A DNA stretch of 64,000 bases from Massilia sp. erpn (lineage in GTDB: Bacteria; Pseudomonadota; Gammaproteobacteria; Burkholderiales; Burkholderiaceae_D): positions 6,076,001 to 6,140,000 of the forward strand of contig NZ_CP053748.1 in assembly GCF_024400215.1 (NCBI RefSeq), in the 5' to 3' direction. Position numbers and translations under genes: made by a program. Positions 44,896-56,109 of the stretch are shown one piece after another (positions within the stretch are counted from its first letter, which is position 1; every line of letters starts with the position of its first letter). Under the pieces are notes generated by a model that saw only the letters and a program-made list of their open reading frames with translations, made no database searches and was not told where the DNA came from.

Positions 44896-45822
44896 ATGTC
44901 TACGAAAAAACCGATCAAACACTACCTCCAGTTTTCCGATTTCACGTTGGAAGAATATGAATACGTGATCGAGCGCGCCCATGTCATCAAGCGTAAGTTC
45001 AAGAACTACGAGATCTACCACCCGCTGATCGACCGCACCCTGGTGATGGTGTTTGAAAAGAATTCGACCCGCACCCGCCTCTCCTTCGAGGCCGGCATGC
45101 ACCAGCTGGGCGGCGCCGCCATCTACCTGAACACGCGCGACAGCCAGCTGGGACGCGGCGAACCGGTGGAAGACGCCGGCCAGGTGATGTCCCGCATGTG
45201 CGACATCATCATGGTGCGCACCTTCGGCCAGGAGATCATCGAGCGTTTCGCCGCCAATTCGCGCGTGCCGGTGATCAATGGCCTGACCAACGAGCACCAC
45301 CCCTGCCAGGTGTTTGCCGACATCTTCACCTACTACGAGCACCGCGGCCCGATCACGGGCAAGACCGTGGCCTGGGTGGGCGACGCCAACAATATGCTGT
45401 ACTCCTGGCTGCAGGCGGCCGAAGTGTTCGGCTTCCACCTGAACGTGTCCACGCCAAAAGGCTACGATATGGACCTGTCGCAGGTGAAGACCGAGCGCTA
45501 CACCTTCTTCGACAATCCGTCCGACGCCTGCGCCGGCGCCCACCTGGTCAACACCGACGTCTGGACCAGCATGGGTTACGAGGCTGAAAACGCGGCCCGC
45601 CTGAAAGCCTTCGACGGCTTCATGGTCGACGCGGCCAAGATGCAGCGCGCCGCGCCCGACGCACTCTTCATGCACTGCCTGCCCGCCCACCGCGGCGAGG
45701 AAGTGGCGGCCGAAGTGATCGACGGCCCGCAATCGGTGGTCTGGGACGAGGCGGAAAACCGCCTGCACATCCAGAAGGCCCTGATCGAGTACCTGCTGCT
45801 GGGCCGCATCGGCAGCAAGTAA
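44896..45822 (+). CDS. argF: Ornithine carbamoyltransferase
   Basis: A 308-residue arginine-biosynthesis enzyme converting ornithine and carbamoyl phosphate to citrulline. Signature [21 protein letters not shown] binds carbamoyl phosphate, with [32 protein letters not shown] and ornithine-binding [12 protein letters not shown]. Start at 44896; upstream in-frame residues do not fit. argG follows after 38 bases, so two successive steps of the pathway are co-located. Confidence 0.97.
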   Translation: MSTKKPIKHYLQFSDFTLEEYEYVIERAHVIKRKFKNYEIYHPLIDRTLVMVFEKNSTRTRLSFEAGMHQLGGAAIYLNTRDSQLGRGEPVEDAGQVMSRMCDIIMVRTFGQEIIERFAANSRVPVINGLTNEHHPCQVFADIFTYYEHRGPITGKTVAWVGDANNMLYSWLQAAEVFGFHLNVSTPKGYDMDLSQVKTERYTFFDNPSDACAGAHLVNTDVWTSMGYEAENAARLKAFDGFMVDAAKMQRAAPDALFMHCLPAHRGEEVAAEVIDGPQSVVWDEAENRLHIQKALIEYLLLGRIGSK

Positions 45823-45860
45823 GCGCCCAACCCTATACCCAACCTGAAACGAGAACGAGC

Positions 45861-47093
<1,233 letters not shown>

Positions 47094-47117
47094 GACTGCT
47101 GCGCCAGCGTGCACGCC

Positions 47118-47143
47118 AAGCCGCCTTCGGGCGGCTTTTTTTT
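47118..47143 (+). terminator. Rho-independent terminator after argG
   Basis: AAGCCGCC and GGCGGCTT arms with TTCG tetraloop followed by eight T residues. Confidence 0.95.
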
Positions 47144-47227
47144 GCGCCCGCCATACGCACTGCTCGCGCAGCTGGCCTCAAAATGGTACATTTCCTGCCA
47201 TAAGCCCTGTCCCCGCCAGGAGAAAAA

Positions 47228-49051
47228 ATGATCAAAAATCTGAGCGTCAAACACAAACTCTATTTCGGCTTTGGGACCATCCTCGCGGTCCTCATCATCC
47301 TGCTGCTGCTTGCCTATAACCGCTTCCAGAGCCTGGCCGAGGCAAATAACTGGGACAAGCACACCATGGAAGTGCTGCATGATATCGACTCGGTCAATAA
47401 CGCCATCCTCAGCATCCAGGTCGAGGTACGCGGCTATCTCCTGACCGGCAACGAGTCCACCCTGGGCGGCGGCGACAAGGACAAGATCGCCGAAATGAAG
47501 CGCGACCTGCGCGAATTGATCAAGCTGACCGCCGACAATCCGACCCAGAACGAGCGCCTGAAAAAGGCCGAAACCGTACTCGCCACCTGGGCCGACACCC
47601 TGATGCGGGCCCAGATCGAAAAGCGCCGCTCGCTCGGCAACGCGGCCGGCGCAGCCGACCTCATGGGCCAGTCCAAGGAATTGCGCGACAGCGCCAACGC
47701 CGTGCTGGAAGGGCGCCGCCTGCTCGACGAAGCCGCCGCCGAGGAAGACCGGCTACTGGCCCAGCGCAGCCAGGCCAGCCAGCGCCAGCAGGAAAATATG
47801 CTGATGGTGCTGACCGTCGGCGGCGCCGTCTGCGTCACGCTGTCGCTGCTGGTGGTGATCCTGCTCTCCAAAGCCATCCTGGCGCCGCTGGCCAACCTGA
47901 GCTGGGCTGCGGGCCGCATCGGCGAAGGCGACCAGAATGCGCGTGCCACCGTCAACACCGGCGATGAACTGGGCCAGGTGGGCGATGCCTTCAACCAGAT
48001 GGCGCAAGCCATTCAGACCAGCCAGGAGAAGGAAAAAGCGGCTTCCGACCTGCTCAAGTCCAAGGTCGATACCCTGCTGGTGACCATCAACAAGGCCGCC
48101 GCCGGCGACCTGACCGGCAATGTCGCCATCGGCGGCGAGGACGCCATCGGCCAGCTGGGCGATGGCATGGGACGCATGTTCGAGAATCTGCGCCTGCTGA
48201 TCAACAATGTGCAGAAGGCCGGCATCCAGGTCACCACCTCGGCCACTGAAATCGCCGCTTCGGCCAAGGAACAGGAAGCCATGGGCGTGGAACAGGCCCA
48301 GACCAGCGTGGAAATCCTGGCCACCACCAAGGAAATCTCCAGCAATACCAGCCAGCTGCTGAAGACCATGGAAGACGCTACTGCCGTCGCCGACTACACC
48401 ACCAGCGCCACCGCCGAAGCGCAGGGCAATCTGCGCCGCATGGACCAGACCATGCACACCATGGTGGCGGCCACCGACTCGATCAACGCCAAGCTGGCCG
48501 CGCTATCGGAAAAGGCCAGCAATATCAACAGCGTGCTGACCACCATCACGAAAGTGGCCGACCAGACCAATATCCTCTCGCTCAACGCCGCCATCGAGGC
48601 CGAGAAAGCGGGCGAGGCGGGCCGCGGCTTCTCGGTGGTGGCCACCGAAATCCGTCGCCTGGCCGACCAAACCTCGGTCTCCACCTGGGACATCGAGCAG
48701 ATGCTCAAGGAGATGCAGTCGGCCGTCTCGGCCAGCGTGATGGGCATGGACAAATTCTCCGAAGAGATCCGGCGCAGCGTGGGCGAGGTGCGCCAGGTGG
48801 TCGAGCAGCTCTCAGGCGTGATGGACCAGGTGCAGAAGCTGGCGCCGCAGTTCGACGCTGTGCTGCAAGGCATGCAGTCGCAGGCCGTGGGCGCCCAGCA
48901 GATCACCGAAACCATGATGCAGCTGAATGACGCCACCCAGCAGACGGTGGAGTCGCTGAAGTCCACCAGCGAGGCGGTACACCAGCTGCAGTACGCCGCT
49001 ACCGACCTGCAATCCAGCGTTGCCACCTTCGCCGTCGCCGGCGGCGGCTAG
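47228..49051 (+). CDS. wspA: Methyl-accepting chemoreceptor of a Wsp-type system
   Basis: A 607-residue transmembrane receptor: helix ([20 protein letters not shown]), periplasmic CHASE3/four-helix-bundle-type domain of about 150 residues, second helix ([23 protein letters not shown]), HAMP region, and a cytoplasmic hairpin with the conserved tip [40 protein letters not shown]. Methylation-region glutamine/glutamates flank it. In Wsp systems this receptor senses surface contact or envelope stress and drives the CheA-like WspE. First gene of a seven-gene operon in the exact wspABCDEFR order. AGGAG precedes the ATG. Confidence 0.93.
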   Translation: MIKNLSVKHKLYFGFGTILAVLIILLLLAYNRFQSLAEANNWDKHTMEVLHDIDSVNNAILSIQVEVRGYLLTGNESTLGGGDKDKIAEMKRDLRELIKLTADNPTQNERLKKAETVLATWADTLMRAQIEKRRSLGNAAGAADLMGQSKELRDSANAVLEGRRLLDEAAAEEDRLLAQRSQASQRQQENMLMVLTVGGAVCVTLSLLVVILLSKAILAPLANLSWAAGRIGEGDQNARATVNTGDELGQVGDAFNQMAQAIQTSQEKEKAASDLLKSKVDTLLVTINKAAAGDLTGNVAIGGEDAIGQLGDGMGRMFENLRLLINNVQKAGIQVTTSATEIAASAKEQEAMGVEQAQTSVEILATTKEISSNTSQLLKTMEDATAVADYTTSATAEAQGNLRRMDQTMHTMVAATDSINAKLAALSEKASNINSVLTTITKVADQTNILSLNAAIEAEKAGEAGRGFSVVATEIRRLADQTSVSTWDIEQMLKEMQSAVSASVMGMDKFSEEIRRSVGEVRQVVEQLSGVMDQVQKLAPQFDAVLQGMQSQAVGAQQITETMMQLNDATQQTVESLKSTSEAVHQLQYAATDLQSSVATFAVAGGG

Positions 49052-49063
49052 GCGGGAGCGCCG

Positions 49064-49534
49064 ATGAAAGTGCTGGTCTTCCATATCGGCGCCGACCGCT
49101 ACGGCCTGCCGCTGGCGGCCGTGCAGCGCGTGCTGCCGCTGATGGAGCTGAAGGCGCTGCCGCTGGCGCCGGACGCCGTGGCCGGCTTGATGAACCTGCA
49201 CGGCGCCAGCGTGCCTGTGATCGATCTATGCCGCATCAGCGGCGGCGCGGCGGCGCCGCAGCAGGTCGATACCCGCATCCTGCTGGTCGATTACCGCACG
49301 CCGCAAGGCGAGCCGCATGCCTTGGGCCTGCTGGCCGAAAAAGTGCAAGGCGTGCAGGACGTCGACGCGGCGGCGCTCAGTCCCAGCGGCGTGGCCGCCG
49401 CCCCCTTCCTCGGCGCCGTGGCGGGCGACGCGGCCGGCCTCGTGCAACTGGTGCGGCTGGAAGAGCTGCTGCCACCGCCCCTGCGCGCGCTGCTGTTCCA
49501 GCCTGAGGGCGAAGCCAGGGGCACACCATCATGA
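49064..49534 (+). CDS. wspB: CheW-like coupling protein
   Basis: A 156-residue CheW domain: VLVFHIGADRYGLPLAAVQRVLPLMELKALP, GLMNLHGASVPVIDLCRI and LLVDYRTPQGEPHALGLLAEKVQ. It docks the receptor to the WspE kinase. Its stop overlaps wspC (ATGA at 49531). Confidence 0.9.
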   Translation: MKVLVFHIGADRYGLPLAAVQRVLPLMELKALPLAPDAVAGLMNLHGASVPVIDLCRISGGAAAPQQVDTRILLVDYRTPQGEPHALGLLAEKVQGVQDVDAAALSPSGVAAAPFLGAVAGDAAGLVQLVRLEELLPPPLRALLFQPEGEARGTPS

Positions 49535-50928
49535 AAGCCACCGAGCTGCTGCGCCAGGCCACCGGCATGAATCTGTCGCGCGCCGCGGTGGACGAGGCGG
49601 TGCAGCAGCGCATGGAGCTGACCGGCTGCCGCGACCGCAAAGCCTATCTGCGCGCTATCGCGCCGGAAGAACTGACCGCTCTGGTGGAGCTGCTGGTGGT
49701 ACCGGAATCCTGGCTGTTCCGCGACCCGCAAGCCTTTGTCATCGCCGTCCAGCATGTGCAGCTGCGCGCCGCCGACGCCACGCGCATGGGCCGGCCGGTG
49801 CGCATCCTGTCCCTGCCCTGCGCCGGCGGCGAAGAACCGTATTCGATGGCGATGGCGCTGGCCGACGCCGGGATAGCGCCATCGGCCTACGCCATCGACG
49901 CCTGCGACCTGAGTCCAGCCTGCATCGCGCGTGCCCAGCGCGGCGTGTATGGCCGCAATGCCTTCCGCAACAGCGACCTGTCCTTCCGCGAGCGCTATTT
50001 CACGCCGCTCGGCAGCGAGCGTTACCAGATCAATGAAGAAATCCAGCGCCAGGTGCGCTTCCGCCAGGCCAATCTGCTTACGCTCGACGCCACGCGCTGG
50101 CGGGGCTGCTATGACGTGGTCTTTTGCCGCAATCTGCTGATCTATTTCGACAAGCCCACGGTGCGCGCGGCGATTGGGCGCATCGCCACCATGCTGGCCG
50201 ACAATGGCGTCCTGCTGTCCGGCTATGCCGAGCTGCCCAGCTTTGTGCACAACGGCTTCACGCCGCTGCCGCACCGCCAGGCGTTCGCCCTGCGCAAGGA
50301 CGACAGCGGCCCGGCCGCCGCTATCGTCCAGCCAACCTGGTTCCCGGAACGGCGCCAGGCGCCGCCCTGCGACGGCGCCGCCATCCCCGCGCGCGGCACG
50401 CCCACCCGCCGCAGCTCGGATGTGGCGCGCCTGATGCGGCAAAGCCTGGCGCCCATAGCATCCTCGCCCGCCGTGCCAACCGCGCGCCAGCCTGCGCCGG
50501 TGCCCCAGCCGACACTTCAGCCGCTGCCGCGTGCCGCGCGCGCGCAGCCTGTGGCGCCAGCGGCCGCAGCGGTAGTGCCGACCAGGCCAGCCGTTGCCGA
50601 TGCGCAGGCCACCGCCGAGACGCTGGCCGAGGCCCGTCGCCTGGCCGACCAGGGCCGCGTCGATGAAGCGGCCGCCGCCTGCCGTCGCTGGCTGGAACGC
50701 GCGCCCGATTCGGCCGAGGCCTATTTCATCCTTGGCCTGCTGAGCGAAATCGGCCGACAGCCGGAACAAGCCGAGGCGCTGCTGAAGCGCTGCCTCTACC
50801 TGCAGCCCGACCATTACGAAGCCCTGTGCCATCTGGCCCTATTGACCGAGCAAGGTGGCGACCCCAGTGCCGCCGCCACGCTGAAGGCGCGCGCGGCGCG
50901 CGTCTACCAGCGCCAGCAGCCCCAATAA
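49531..50928 (+). CDS. wspC: CheR methyltransferase with C-terminal TPR
   Basis: A 465-residue protein. The N-terminal CheR unit contains VPESWLFRDPQAF, SAM-binding ILSLPCAGGEEPYSMAMALA and VFCRNLLIYFDKPTVRAAI; it methylates glutamates of the receptor. A Pro/Ala-rich linker of about 90 residues follows, then a TPR-like block (EARRLADQGRVDEAAAACRRWLERAPDSAEAYFILGLLSE). This CheR-TPR layout is that of WspC. Confidence 0.92.
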   Translation: MKATELLRQATGMNLSRAAVDEAVQQRMELTGCRDRKAYLRAIAPEELTALVELLVVPESWLFRDPQAFVIAVQHVQLRAADATRMGRPVRILSLPCAGGEEPYSMAMALADAGIAPSAYAIDACDLSPACIARAQRGVYGRNAFRNSDLSFRERYFTPLGSERYQINEEIQRQVRFRQANLLTLDATRWRGCYDVVFCRNLLIYFDKPTVRAAIGRIATMLADNGVLLSGYAELPSFVHNGFTPLPHRQAFALRKDDSGPAAAIVQPTWFPERRQAPPCDGAAIPARGTPTRRSSDVARLMRQSLAPIASSPAVPTARQPAPVPQPTLQPLPRAARAQPVAPAAAAVVPTRPAVADAQATAETLAEARRLADQGRVDEAAAACRRWLERAPDSAEAYFILGLLSEIGRQPEQAEALLKRCLYLQPDHYEALCHLALLTEQGGDPSAAATLKARAARVYQRQQPQ

Positions 50929-50937
50929 GAGAACAGC

Positions 50938-51612
50938 ATGACGACTGCCCAAGCCCAAGAGCTCAACGATTGCTGGAACCGCATAGGCGTGGCGGGCGAC
51001 CACAGTTGCGCCCAACTGCCGCAGGCCATCCACTGCCGCAACTGCCCGGTATATGCCGGCGCGGCCCAACATAATCTGCAGCGCCCGCTCTCGCCCGGCT
51101 ACCGGCACGAATGGGCCGAGTATTTCCGCCGTCCGGCGCAAGAAAGCGCGCGCCACGACGCCTCCTGCGTGGTCTTCCGCATCGGCATCGAGTGGCTGTC
51201 CCTGCCCACGCCCCTGTTCCTGCAGGTGGCGCCGCAAGCCCAGCCTCACCGCCTGCCGCACCGCGCGGCGCATGGCCTGGCAGGCATCGTCAATGTCAGC
51301 GGCAAGCTCTATCCCTGCGTGTCGCTGGCGGCCCTGATGGGCATCGACGAACGCGACACCCAGGACCGCAGCGGCCACCATATCTTCCCGCGCCTGCTGC
51401 TGGTGCGCATGGAGAACGAAATCTATGCCCTGCCCGTGGCCGAGCTGCACGGCATCGAACGCTACCGCAGCGAGGACATGCTGGCGCCGGCCGCCACCAT
51501 CAACAAGGGCTTGACGCGCTATCTGGCAGGCGTGCTGCCGCTGCGCGAGATGCAGATCGGCTGTCTGGATGCCGGCCTGCTGGCCCACCAGCTTGCGAGA
51601 ACCCTGCGATGA
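50938..51612 (+). CDS. wspD: Second CheW-like coupling protein
   Basis: A 224-residue protein with a CheW domain from about residue 75 (FRIGIEWLSLPTPLFLQVAPQAQPHRLPHRAAHGLAGIVNVSGKLYPCVSLAALMG) and an N-terminal extension containing a Cys pair block (HSCAQL, HCRNCPVY). Wsp systems have two CheW proteins; the N-terminal extension is typical for WspD. Overlaps wspE by four bases. Confidence 0.9.
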   Translation: MTTAQAQELNDCWNRIGVAGDHSCAQLPQAIHCRNCPVYAGAAQHNLQRPLSPGYRHEWAEYFRRPAQESARHDASCVVFRIGIEWLSLPTPLFLQVAPQAQPHRLPHRAAHGLAGIVNVSGKLYPCVSLAALMGIDERDTQDRSGHHIFPRLLLVRMENEIYALPVAELHGIERYRSEDMLAPAATINKGLTRYLAGVLPLREMQIGCLDAGLLAHQLARTLR

Positions 51613-53975
51613 GCCAGCCGGAAGACCTCAGCCAGTTCTCCATGCAGGATCTGTTCCGCATGGAGGCGCAAAGCCAGACCCAGATCCTGACCGATGGCCT
51701 GCTGGCGCTGGAGCGGCGCCCGGCCGATGCGGGCGCGCTGGAAGCGATGATGCGCGCCGCCCACTCGATCAAGGGTGCGGCCGCCATCGTCGGGCTGGAC
51801 ATGGTGGTGCAGCTGGCGCACGGCATGGAAGACGCCTTTGTCGCCGCCCAGCATGGCAAGCTGCAACTGACACCCAACCGCGTCGACGTGCTGCTGGCGG
51901 GCGTCGACCTGATCCTGCAATGCTCCCAGCTCGACGGCGAAGGCGTGCCGGCCTGGCTGGCCGCCAATGGCGCCCAGCTGGACCAGACCCAGACCCGCAT
52001 CCGCGGCATCGCCTTCCTGCCCGAGCCGGTGCATCCGGCCGCTGCCCCAGCACCTGCACCTGCACCTGCACCTGTGCCGACGCCCGCACCCACGCCCACA
52101 CCGCTCAGCGCAACACCATCCGCGCCGCCGGCGCCGCCCGCTGCCGCGCCAGTGACGCCTGCGGCGGCGGCGACAACGCCCGCCAGCGATGGCGACAGCG
52201 ACAACCCGGCTCCGGCGCCAGGCGCGCCGCCGCGCCAGCTGGCGCCGATGAAGACGGCGCAGAACTACGACCGCCTGCTGTCCCTGGCCAGCGAGTCGCG
52301 CATCGGCGCCCACCAGATGCATCCCTTCATCCAGAATATGCACCGCTTCAAGCGCAACCAGGCCAGCCTGTTCGGCGCGCTCGATGCACTGCATGACGCC
52401 ATCGCCCAGGGCGAGGATGCCGCGCTCAAGGAAAAATCCGTGCTGGCCCAGCAGCGCAGCCAGCCGCTGCGCCAATTCATGCTCGAGCATATCGCCGAGA
52501 TCGAAGCCTATGAGCGGCGCCTGCTGGCCACCTCGAAGAATATGGTGGACGAGGTGCTGATGCTGCGCATGCGGCCCTTCCGCGACGGCGTGCAGCACTT
52601 CCCGCGCATGGTGCGCGACCTGGCGCGCAATATGGGCAAGGATGTGCGGCTCGACATCCGCGGCGAGGACACCCTGGTCGACCGCGACATCCTGGCGCAT
52701 ATGGAAAGCCCGCTCAACCACATGCTGCGCAACGCCGTCGATCACGGCATGGAAACGCCCGAGCAGCGCAGCGCGGCCGGCAAGCCCGCCGTCGGCAGCG
52801 TGGTGCTGGAGGCGCGCCACCGCGCCGGCATGCTCAGCATCGAGATCTACGACGATGGACGCGGCGTCGACATCGAGAAAATCCGCCGCACCGTCATCCA
52901 GCGCAAGATGGCGCCGGAGCAGATGGCGCTCGCCATGTCGGCGGCCGAGCTGATGGAATTCCTCTTCCTGCCCGCCTTCAGCCTGAAGGACAGCACCACC
53001 GAGATTTCCGGCCGCGGCGTCGGCCTCGACATCGTGCACGACACCATCCGCCAGCAAAACGGCACGGTGAAGATCGAGTCCGAAGCGGGCAAGGGCTTCC
53101 GCACCTCGATCACCCTGCCGCTGACCCAGTCCATGGTGCGCGCCCTGGTGGTGGAGATCGCGGGCGAGGCCTATGCCATTCCCATCGTCAAGGTCGAGCG
53201 CGTGCTGCGCGTGCCGCAGAGCGCCATCCATGTGCTGGAGAACAAGCAGTTCTTCGAACACGAGGGCGAGCATCTGGGCCTGGTGCCCGCGGCCCAGGTG
53301 CTGGAACTGGGTGAGCACAACGACACGCTGGCCGAGCTGCCGGTGGTGGTGATCGGCAGCGGTGCGCGCCGCTACGCGTTGGTGATGGATACGATCCGTG
53401 GCGAACAGAGTCTGGCGGTGCAAAGCCTGGAGCCGGTCTTCGGCAAGATGCGCGACATCTATGCCGCCGCCCTGCTCGACAATGGCGAGCCGGTGCTGAT
53501 CCTGGACGTGGCCGACCTGCTGGTCTCCATCGACAAGCTGCTGCACGAAGGCGCGCTGCACCAGATGCTGCGCGGCGCCCAGGGCGCGCGCCGCAGGCTC
53601 AAACGCGTGCTGGTGGTGGACGATTCGCTCACCGTGCGCGAGATGGAGCGCAAGCTGCTGCTGGGCCGCGGCTACCAGGTGGACGTGGCCATCGACGGCA
53701 TCGACGGCTGGAATATGGTGCGCAGCGGCGAGTATGATCTGGTGGTGACCGACGTCGATATGCCGCGCATGGACGGCATCGAGCTGGTGGCCCTGGTCAA
53801 GAAAGACCTGCACCTGCACAAGCTGCCCGTGATGATCGTCTCCTACAAGGACCGGCCGGAAGACCGCGCGCGCGGCATGGCGGCCGGCGCCGATTACTAT
53901 CTGACCAAGGGCAGTTTCCACGACGAGACCCTGCTCGACGCCGTTGCCGACCTGATCGGAGATGCCAACTCATGA
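51609..53975 (+). CDS. wspE: Hybrid CheA histidine kinase with receiver domain
   Basis: A 788-residue hybrid. Hpt domain with H52 (AAHSIKGAAAIVG), a Pro/Ala linker with an APAPAPAPAP repeat near residues 140-200, a dimerisation helix, an HATPase domain (NHMLRNAVDHGMETPEQR, DDGRGVDIEKIR, SGRGVGLDIVHDTI), a CheW-like domain, and a C-terminal receiver whose acceptor is D715 (VTDVDMPRMDG). Start placed at 51609 by the ATGA overlap and a clean N-terminus; a longer frame upstream lies within wspD. In the Wsp model it phosphorylates WspR and WspF. Confidence 0.94.
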   Translation: MSQPEDLSQFSMQDLFRMEAQSQTQILTDGLLALERRPADAGALEAMMRAAHSIKGAAAIVGLDMVVQLAHGMEDAFVAAQHGKLQLTPNRVDVLLAGVDLILQCSQLDGEGVPAWLAANGAQLDQTQTRIRGIAFLPEPVHPAAAPAPAPAPAPVPTPAPTPTPLSATPSAPPAPPAAAPVTPAAAATTPASDGDSDNPAPAPGAPPRQLAPMKTAQNYDRLLSLASESRIGAHQMHPFIQNMHRFKRNQASLFGALDALHDAIAQGEDAALKEKSVLAQQRSQPLRQFMLEHIAEIEAYERRLLATSKNMVDEVLMLRMRPFRDGVQHFPRMVRDLARNMGKDVRLDIRGEDTLVDRDILAHMESPLNHMLRNAVDHGMETPEQRSAAGKPAVGSVVLEARHRAGMLSIEIYDDGRGVDIEKIRRTVIQRKMAPEQMALAMSAAELMEFLFLPAFSLKDSTTEISGRGVGLDIVHDTIRQQNGTVKIESEAGKGFRTSITLPLTQSMVRALVVEIAGEAYAIPIVKVERVLRVPQSAIHVLENKQFFEHEGEHLGLVPAAQVLELGEHNDTLAELPVVVIGSGARRYALVMDTIRGEQSLAVQSLEPVFGKMRDIYAAALLDNGEPVLILDVADLLVSIDKLLHEGALHQMLRGAQGARRRLKRVLVVDDSLTVREMERKLLLGRGYQVDVAIDGIDGWNMVRSGEYDLVVTDVDMPRMDGIELVALVKKDLHLHKLPVMIVSYKDRPEDRARGMAAGADYYLTKGSFHDETLLDAVADLIGDANS

Positions 53976-55006
53976 GAATCGCCATCGCCAACGATGTGCC
54001 CATGGCCGCCGAAGCGCTGCGGCGCGTGATCGCCGCCACCCACGAGCACCAGGTGCTGTGGATCGCCCGCACCGGCGGCGAGGCGCTGCGCATGTGCCAC
54101 GACAAGCGCCCCGACCTGATCCTGATGGATCTCAATATGCCGGAGCTGGATGGGGTGGAGGCGACGCGCCGCATCATGGACGAATGTCCGTGCGCCATCC
54201 TGATCGTGACGGGGCGGCCGCAGGATAATGTGAACCAGGTCTTCCGTGCGCTCGGCGCCGGTGCGCTCGACGTCACCGCCACGCCCATGCTGCAGGGTAA
54301 GCCGGACGGCGCGGCGGCCCTGCTGGCCAAGATCCACACCATCGAAAAGCTGGTGCGCCACAGCGGCGGCAGCCAGGCCATGCAGCCGCGCGCCGTGCCG
54401 TATCCGCCGCCGCCCGAGCGCAGCGACGACACCATCCGCACCCTGGTGGCGATCGGCGCCTCCACCGGCGGCCCGGCGGCCGTGGCGCACTTGCTGGCCG
54501 GCTGGCGCGCGCCGCGCGGCTGTGCCATCGTGGTGGTGCAGCACATTGACGAGAATTTCGCCGATAATTTTTCCAAATGGCTGGGCGACCAGCTGGTGAT
54601 GCCGGTGCGCCCGATCGAGCAGCGCGACGAATTGCTTTCGAGCACGGTTCTTATTGCAAAAAGCAACGACCACTTACTGCTGGATGAAAAGCTACGATTG
54701 GTTTACGATGCTCATCCAAGGGACTACGCTTACCGCCCCTCGGTCGATGTCTTCTTCCACTGCATTGCCCGCCACTGGCGCGGCGCCGCGTTTGGAATAT
54801 TGCTCACAGGCATGGGGCGCGATGGCGCGGAAGGCTTGCTGGCCATGCGCCGCGCCGGCATGCACACCGTGGCGCAAGACCAGGCCAGCAGCGCCGTGTA
54901 CGGCATGCCGCGCGCGGCGGCCGAACTCGATGCAGCCCAGCTGATTTTGCCGCTGGAAAAAATCGGTCCCTTCCTGCGCAGCACCGTCGGCAATGGCGGG
55001 CACTGA
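53972..55006 (+). CDS. wspF: CheB-type methylesterase response regulator
   Basis: A 344-residue protein with an N-terminal receiver (D53 in LMDLNMPELDG) and a C-terminal CheB esterase domain: catalytic serine S164 in GASTGGPAAV, histidine in VVVQHIDENFADNF and aspartate in LTGMGRDGAEGL. It removes receptor methyl groups, giving adaptation; loss of wspF is known to give high c-di-GMP, wrinkly colonies in Pseudomonas. Overlaps wspE by four bases. Confidence 0.93.
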   Translation: MRIAIANDVPMAAEALRRVIAATHEHQVLWIARTGGEALRMCHDKRPDLILMDLNMPELDGVEATRRIMDECPCAILIVTGRPQDNVNQVFRALGAGALDVTATPMLQGKPDGAAALLAKIHTIEKLVRHSGGSQAMQPRAVPYPPPPERSDDTIRTLVAIGASTGGPAAVAHLLAGWRAPRGCAIVVVQHIDENFADNFSKWLGDQLVMPVRPIEQRDELLSSTVLIAKSNDHLLLDEKLRLVYDAHPRDYAYRPSVDVFFHCIARHWRGAAFGILLTGMGRDGAEGLLAMRRAGMHTVAQDQASSAVYGMPRAAAELDAAQLILPLEKIGPFLRSTVGNGGH

Positions 55007-55071
55007 GCATGACACCCGGGCGCAGGGCAAGCAGGCGCCGCAGCATCAACCGTTGAATCGAAGAGAGTACG

Positions 55072-56109
55072 ATGTCTGATGTTTTCACCGCCGCGGCGGA
55101 GCATGAACAAGAACCGTCCATTACCGCATTCAAGGTCCGCGTCCTGCTGGTGGACGACCAGCTCATCATCGTGGAAGCAGTGCGCCGCATGCTCAGCGAC
55201 CACCCCGATATCGAGTTCCACCATGTGACCGATCCGCAGCAGGCGTTCGACACGGCGCTGCTGCTGCAGCCCACTGTCATCCTGCAGGATCTGGTGCTGC
55301 CCGAAGTCGATGGCTTCGACCTGATCCGCCGCTACCGCGCCCACGAAATCCTGCGCCACATTCCCGTCATCGTGCTGTCCTCGCGTGAAGACCCCAAGCT
55401 CAAGGCGCACAGTTTCGCCATGGGCGCCAACGACTATATGGTCAAGCTGCCCGACCGCCTGGAAGTGCTGGCGCGCGTGCGCTACCACTCGGCGGCCCAC
55501 ATCAACCGCCTGCAGCGCGACGAAGCCTTCCGCTTCCTGCGCGAGAGCCAGCAGCGCCTGGCCGACGCCAATATCGAGCTGCAAAAGCTGGCCGCCCTCG
55601 ATCCCCTGACCGGCATCGCCAACCGCCGCCGCTTCGACGAGGTGCTGCAGGTGGAGTGGCAGCGCGCCCAGCGCGATCGCCAGCCGCTGGCGCTGCTGCT
55701 GTGCGATGTCGACTTCTTCAAGGCCTATAACGACAGCTTCGGCCATCCGGCCGGCGACCTGTGCCTGAAAAAAACGGCGGCCGTGCTGACCGCCCACCTG
55801 AAACGCGCGGCCGATCTGGCGGCGCGCTATGGCGGCGAGGAATTCGCCATCATCCTGCCCGATACCGATGCCGCCGGCGCCTTGACCGTGGCGCATGCCT
55901 GCATCGCCCACCTGCAAGGCCTGGGCATGGCCAATCCCGATGCCCAGCCGCTGGGCGTGGTCACCATGTCGGTCGGCGTCGCCACCATGGTACCGACGTC
56001 CGGGCACGGCCCGGCCGACCTGATCGCCCAGGCCGACCGCGCGCTGTACGCCGCCAAGCGCAGCGGCCGCAACTGCGTGCTCGACGCCGCCAGCCTCACG
56101 CCAGCCTGA
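55072..56109 (+). CDS. wspR: Receiver-GGDEF diguanylate cyclase WspR
   Basis: A 345-residue response regulator: receiver with D73 (LQDLVLPEVDG), a coiled stalk (ESQQRLADANIELQKLAALD) and a GGDEF domain with GGEEF at 254-258. An RxxD inhibitory site (R245-D248) is five residues ahead of it, so product feedback is kept, unlike in the GGDEF protein at 5.7 kb. Output of the whole Wsp pathway is c-di-GMP. Its last 14 bases overlap the convergent DUF998 gene. Confidence 0.94.
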   Translation: MSDVFTAAAEHEQEPSITAFKVRVLLVDDQLIIVEAVRRMLSDHPDIEFHHVTDPQQAFDTALLLQPTVILQDLVLPEVDGFDLIRRYRAHEILRHIPVIVLSSREDPKLKAHSFAMGANDYMVKLPDRLEVLARVRYHSAAHINRLQRDEAFRFLRESQQRLADANIELQKLAALDPLTGIANRRRFDEVLQVEWQRAQRDRQPLALLLCDVDFFKAYNDSFGHPAGDLCLKKTAAVLTAHLKRAADLAARYGGEEFAIILPDTDAAGALTVAHACIAHLQGLGMANPDAQPLGVVTMSVGVATMVPTSGHGPADLIAQADRALYAAKRSGRNCVLDAASLTPA

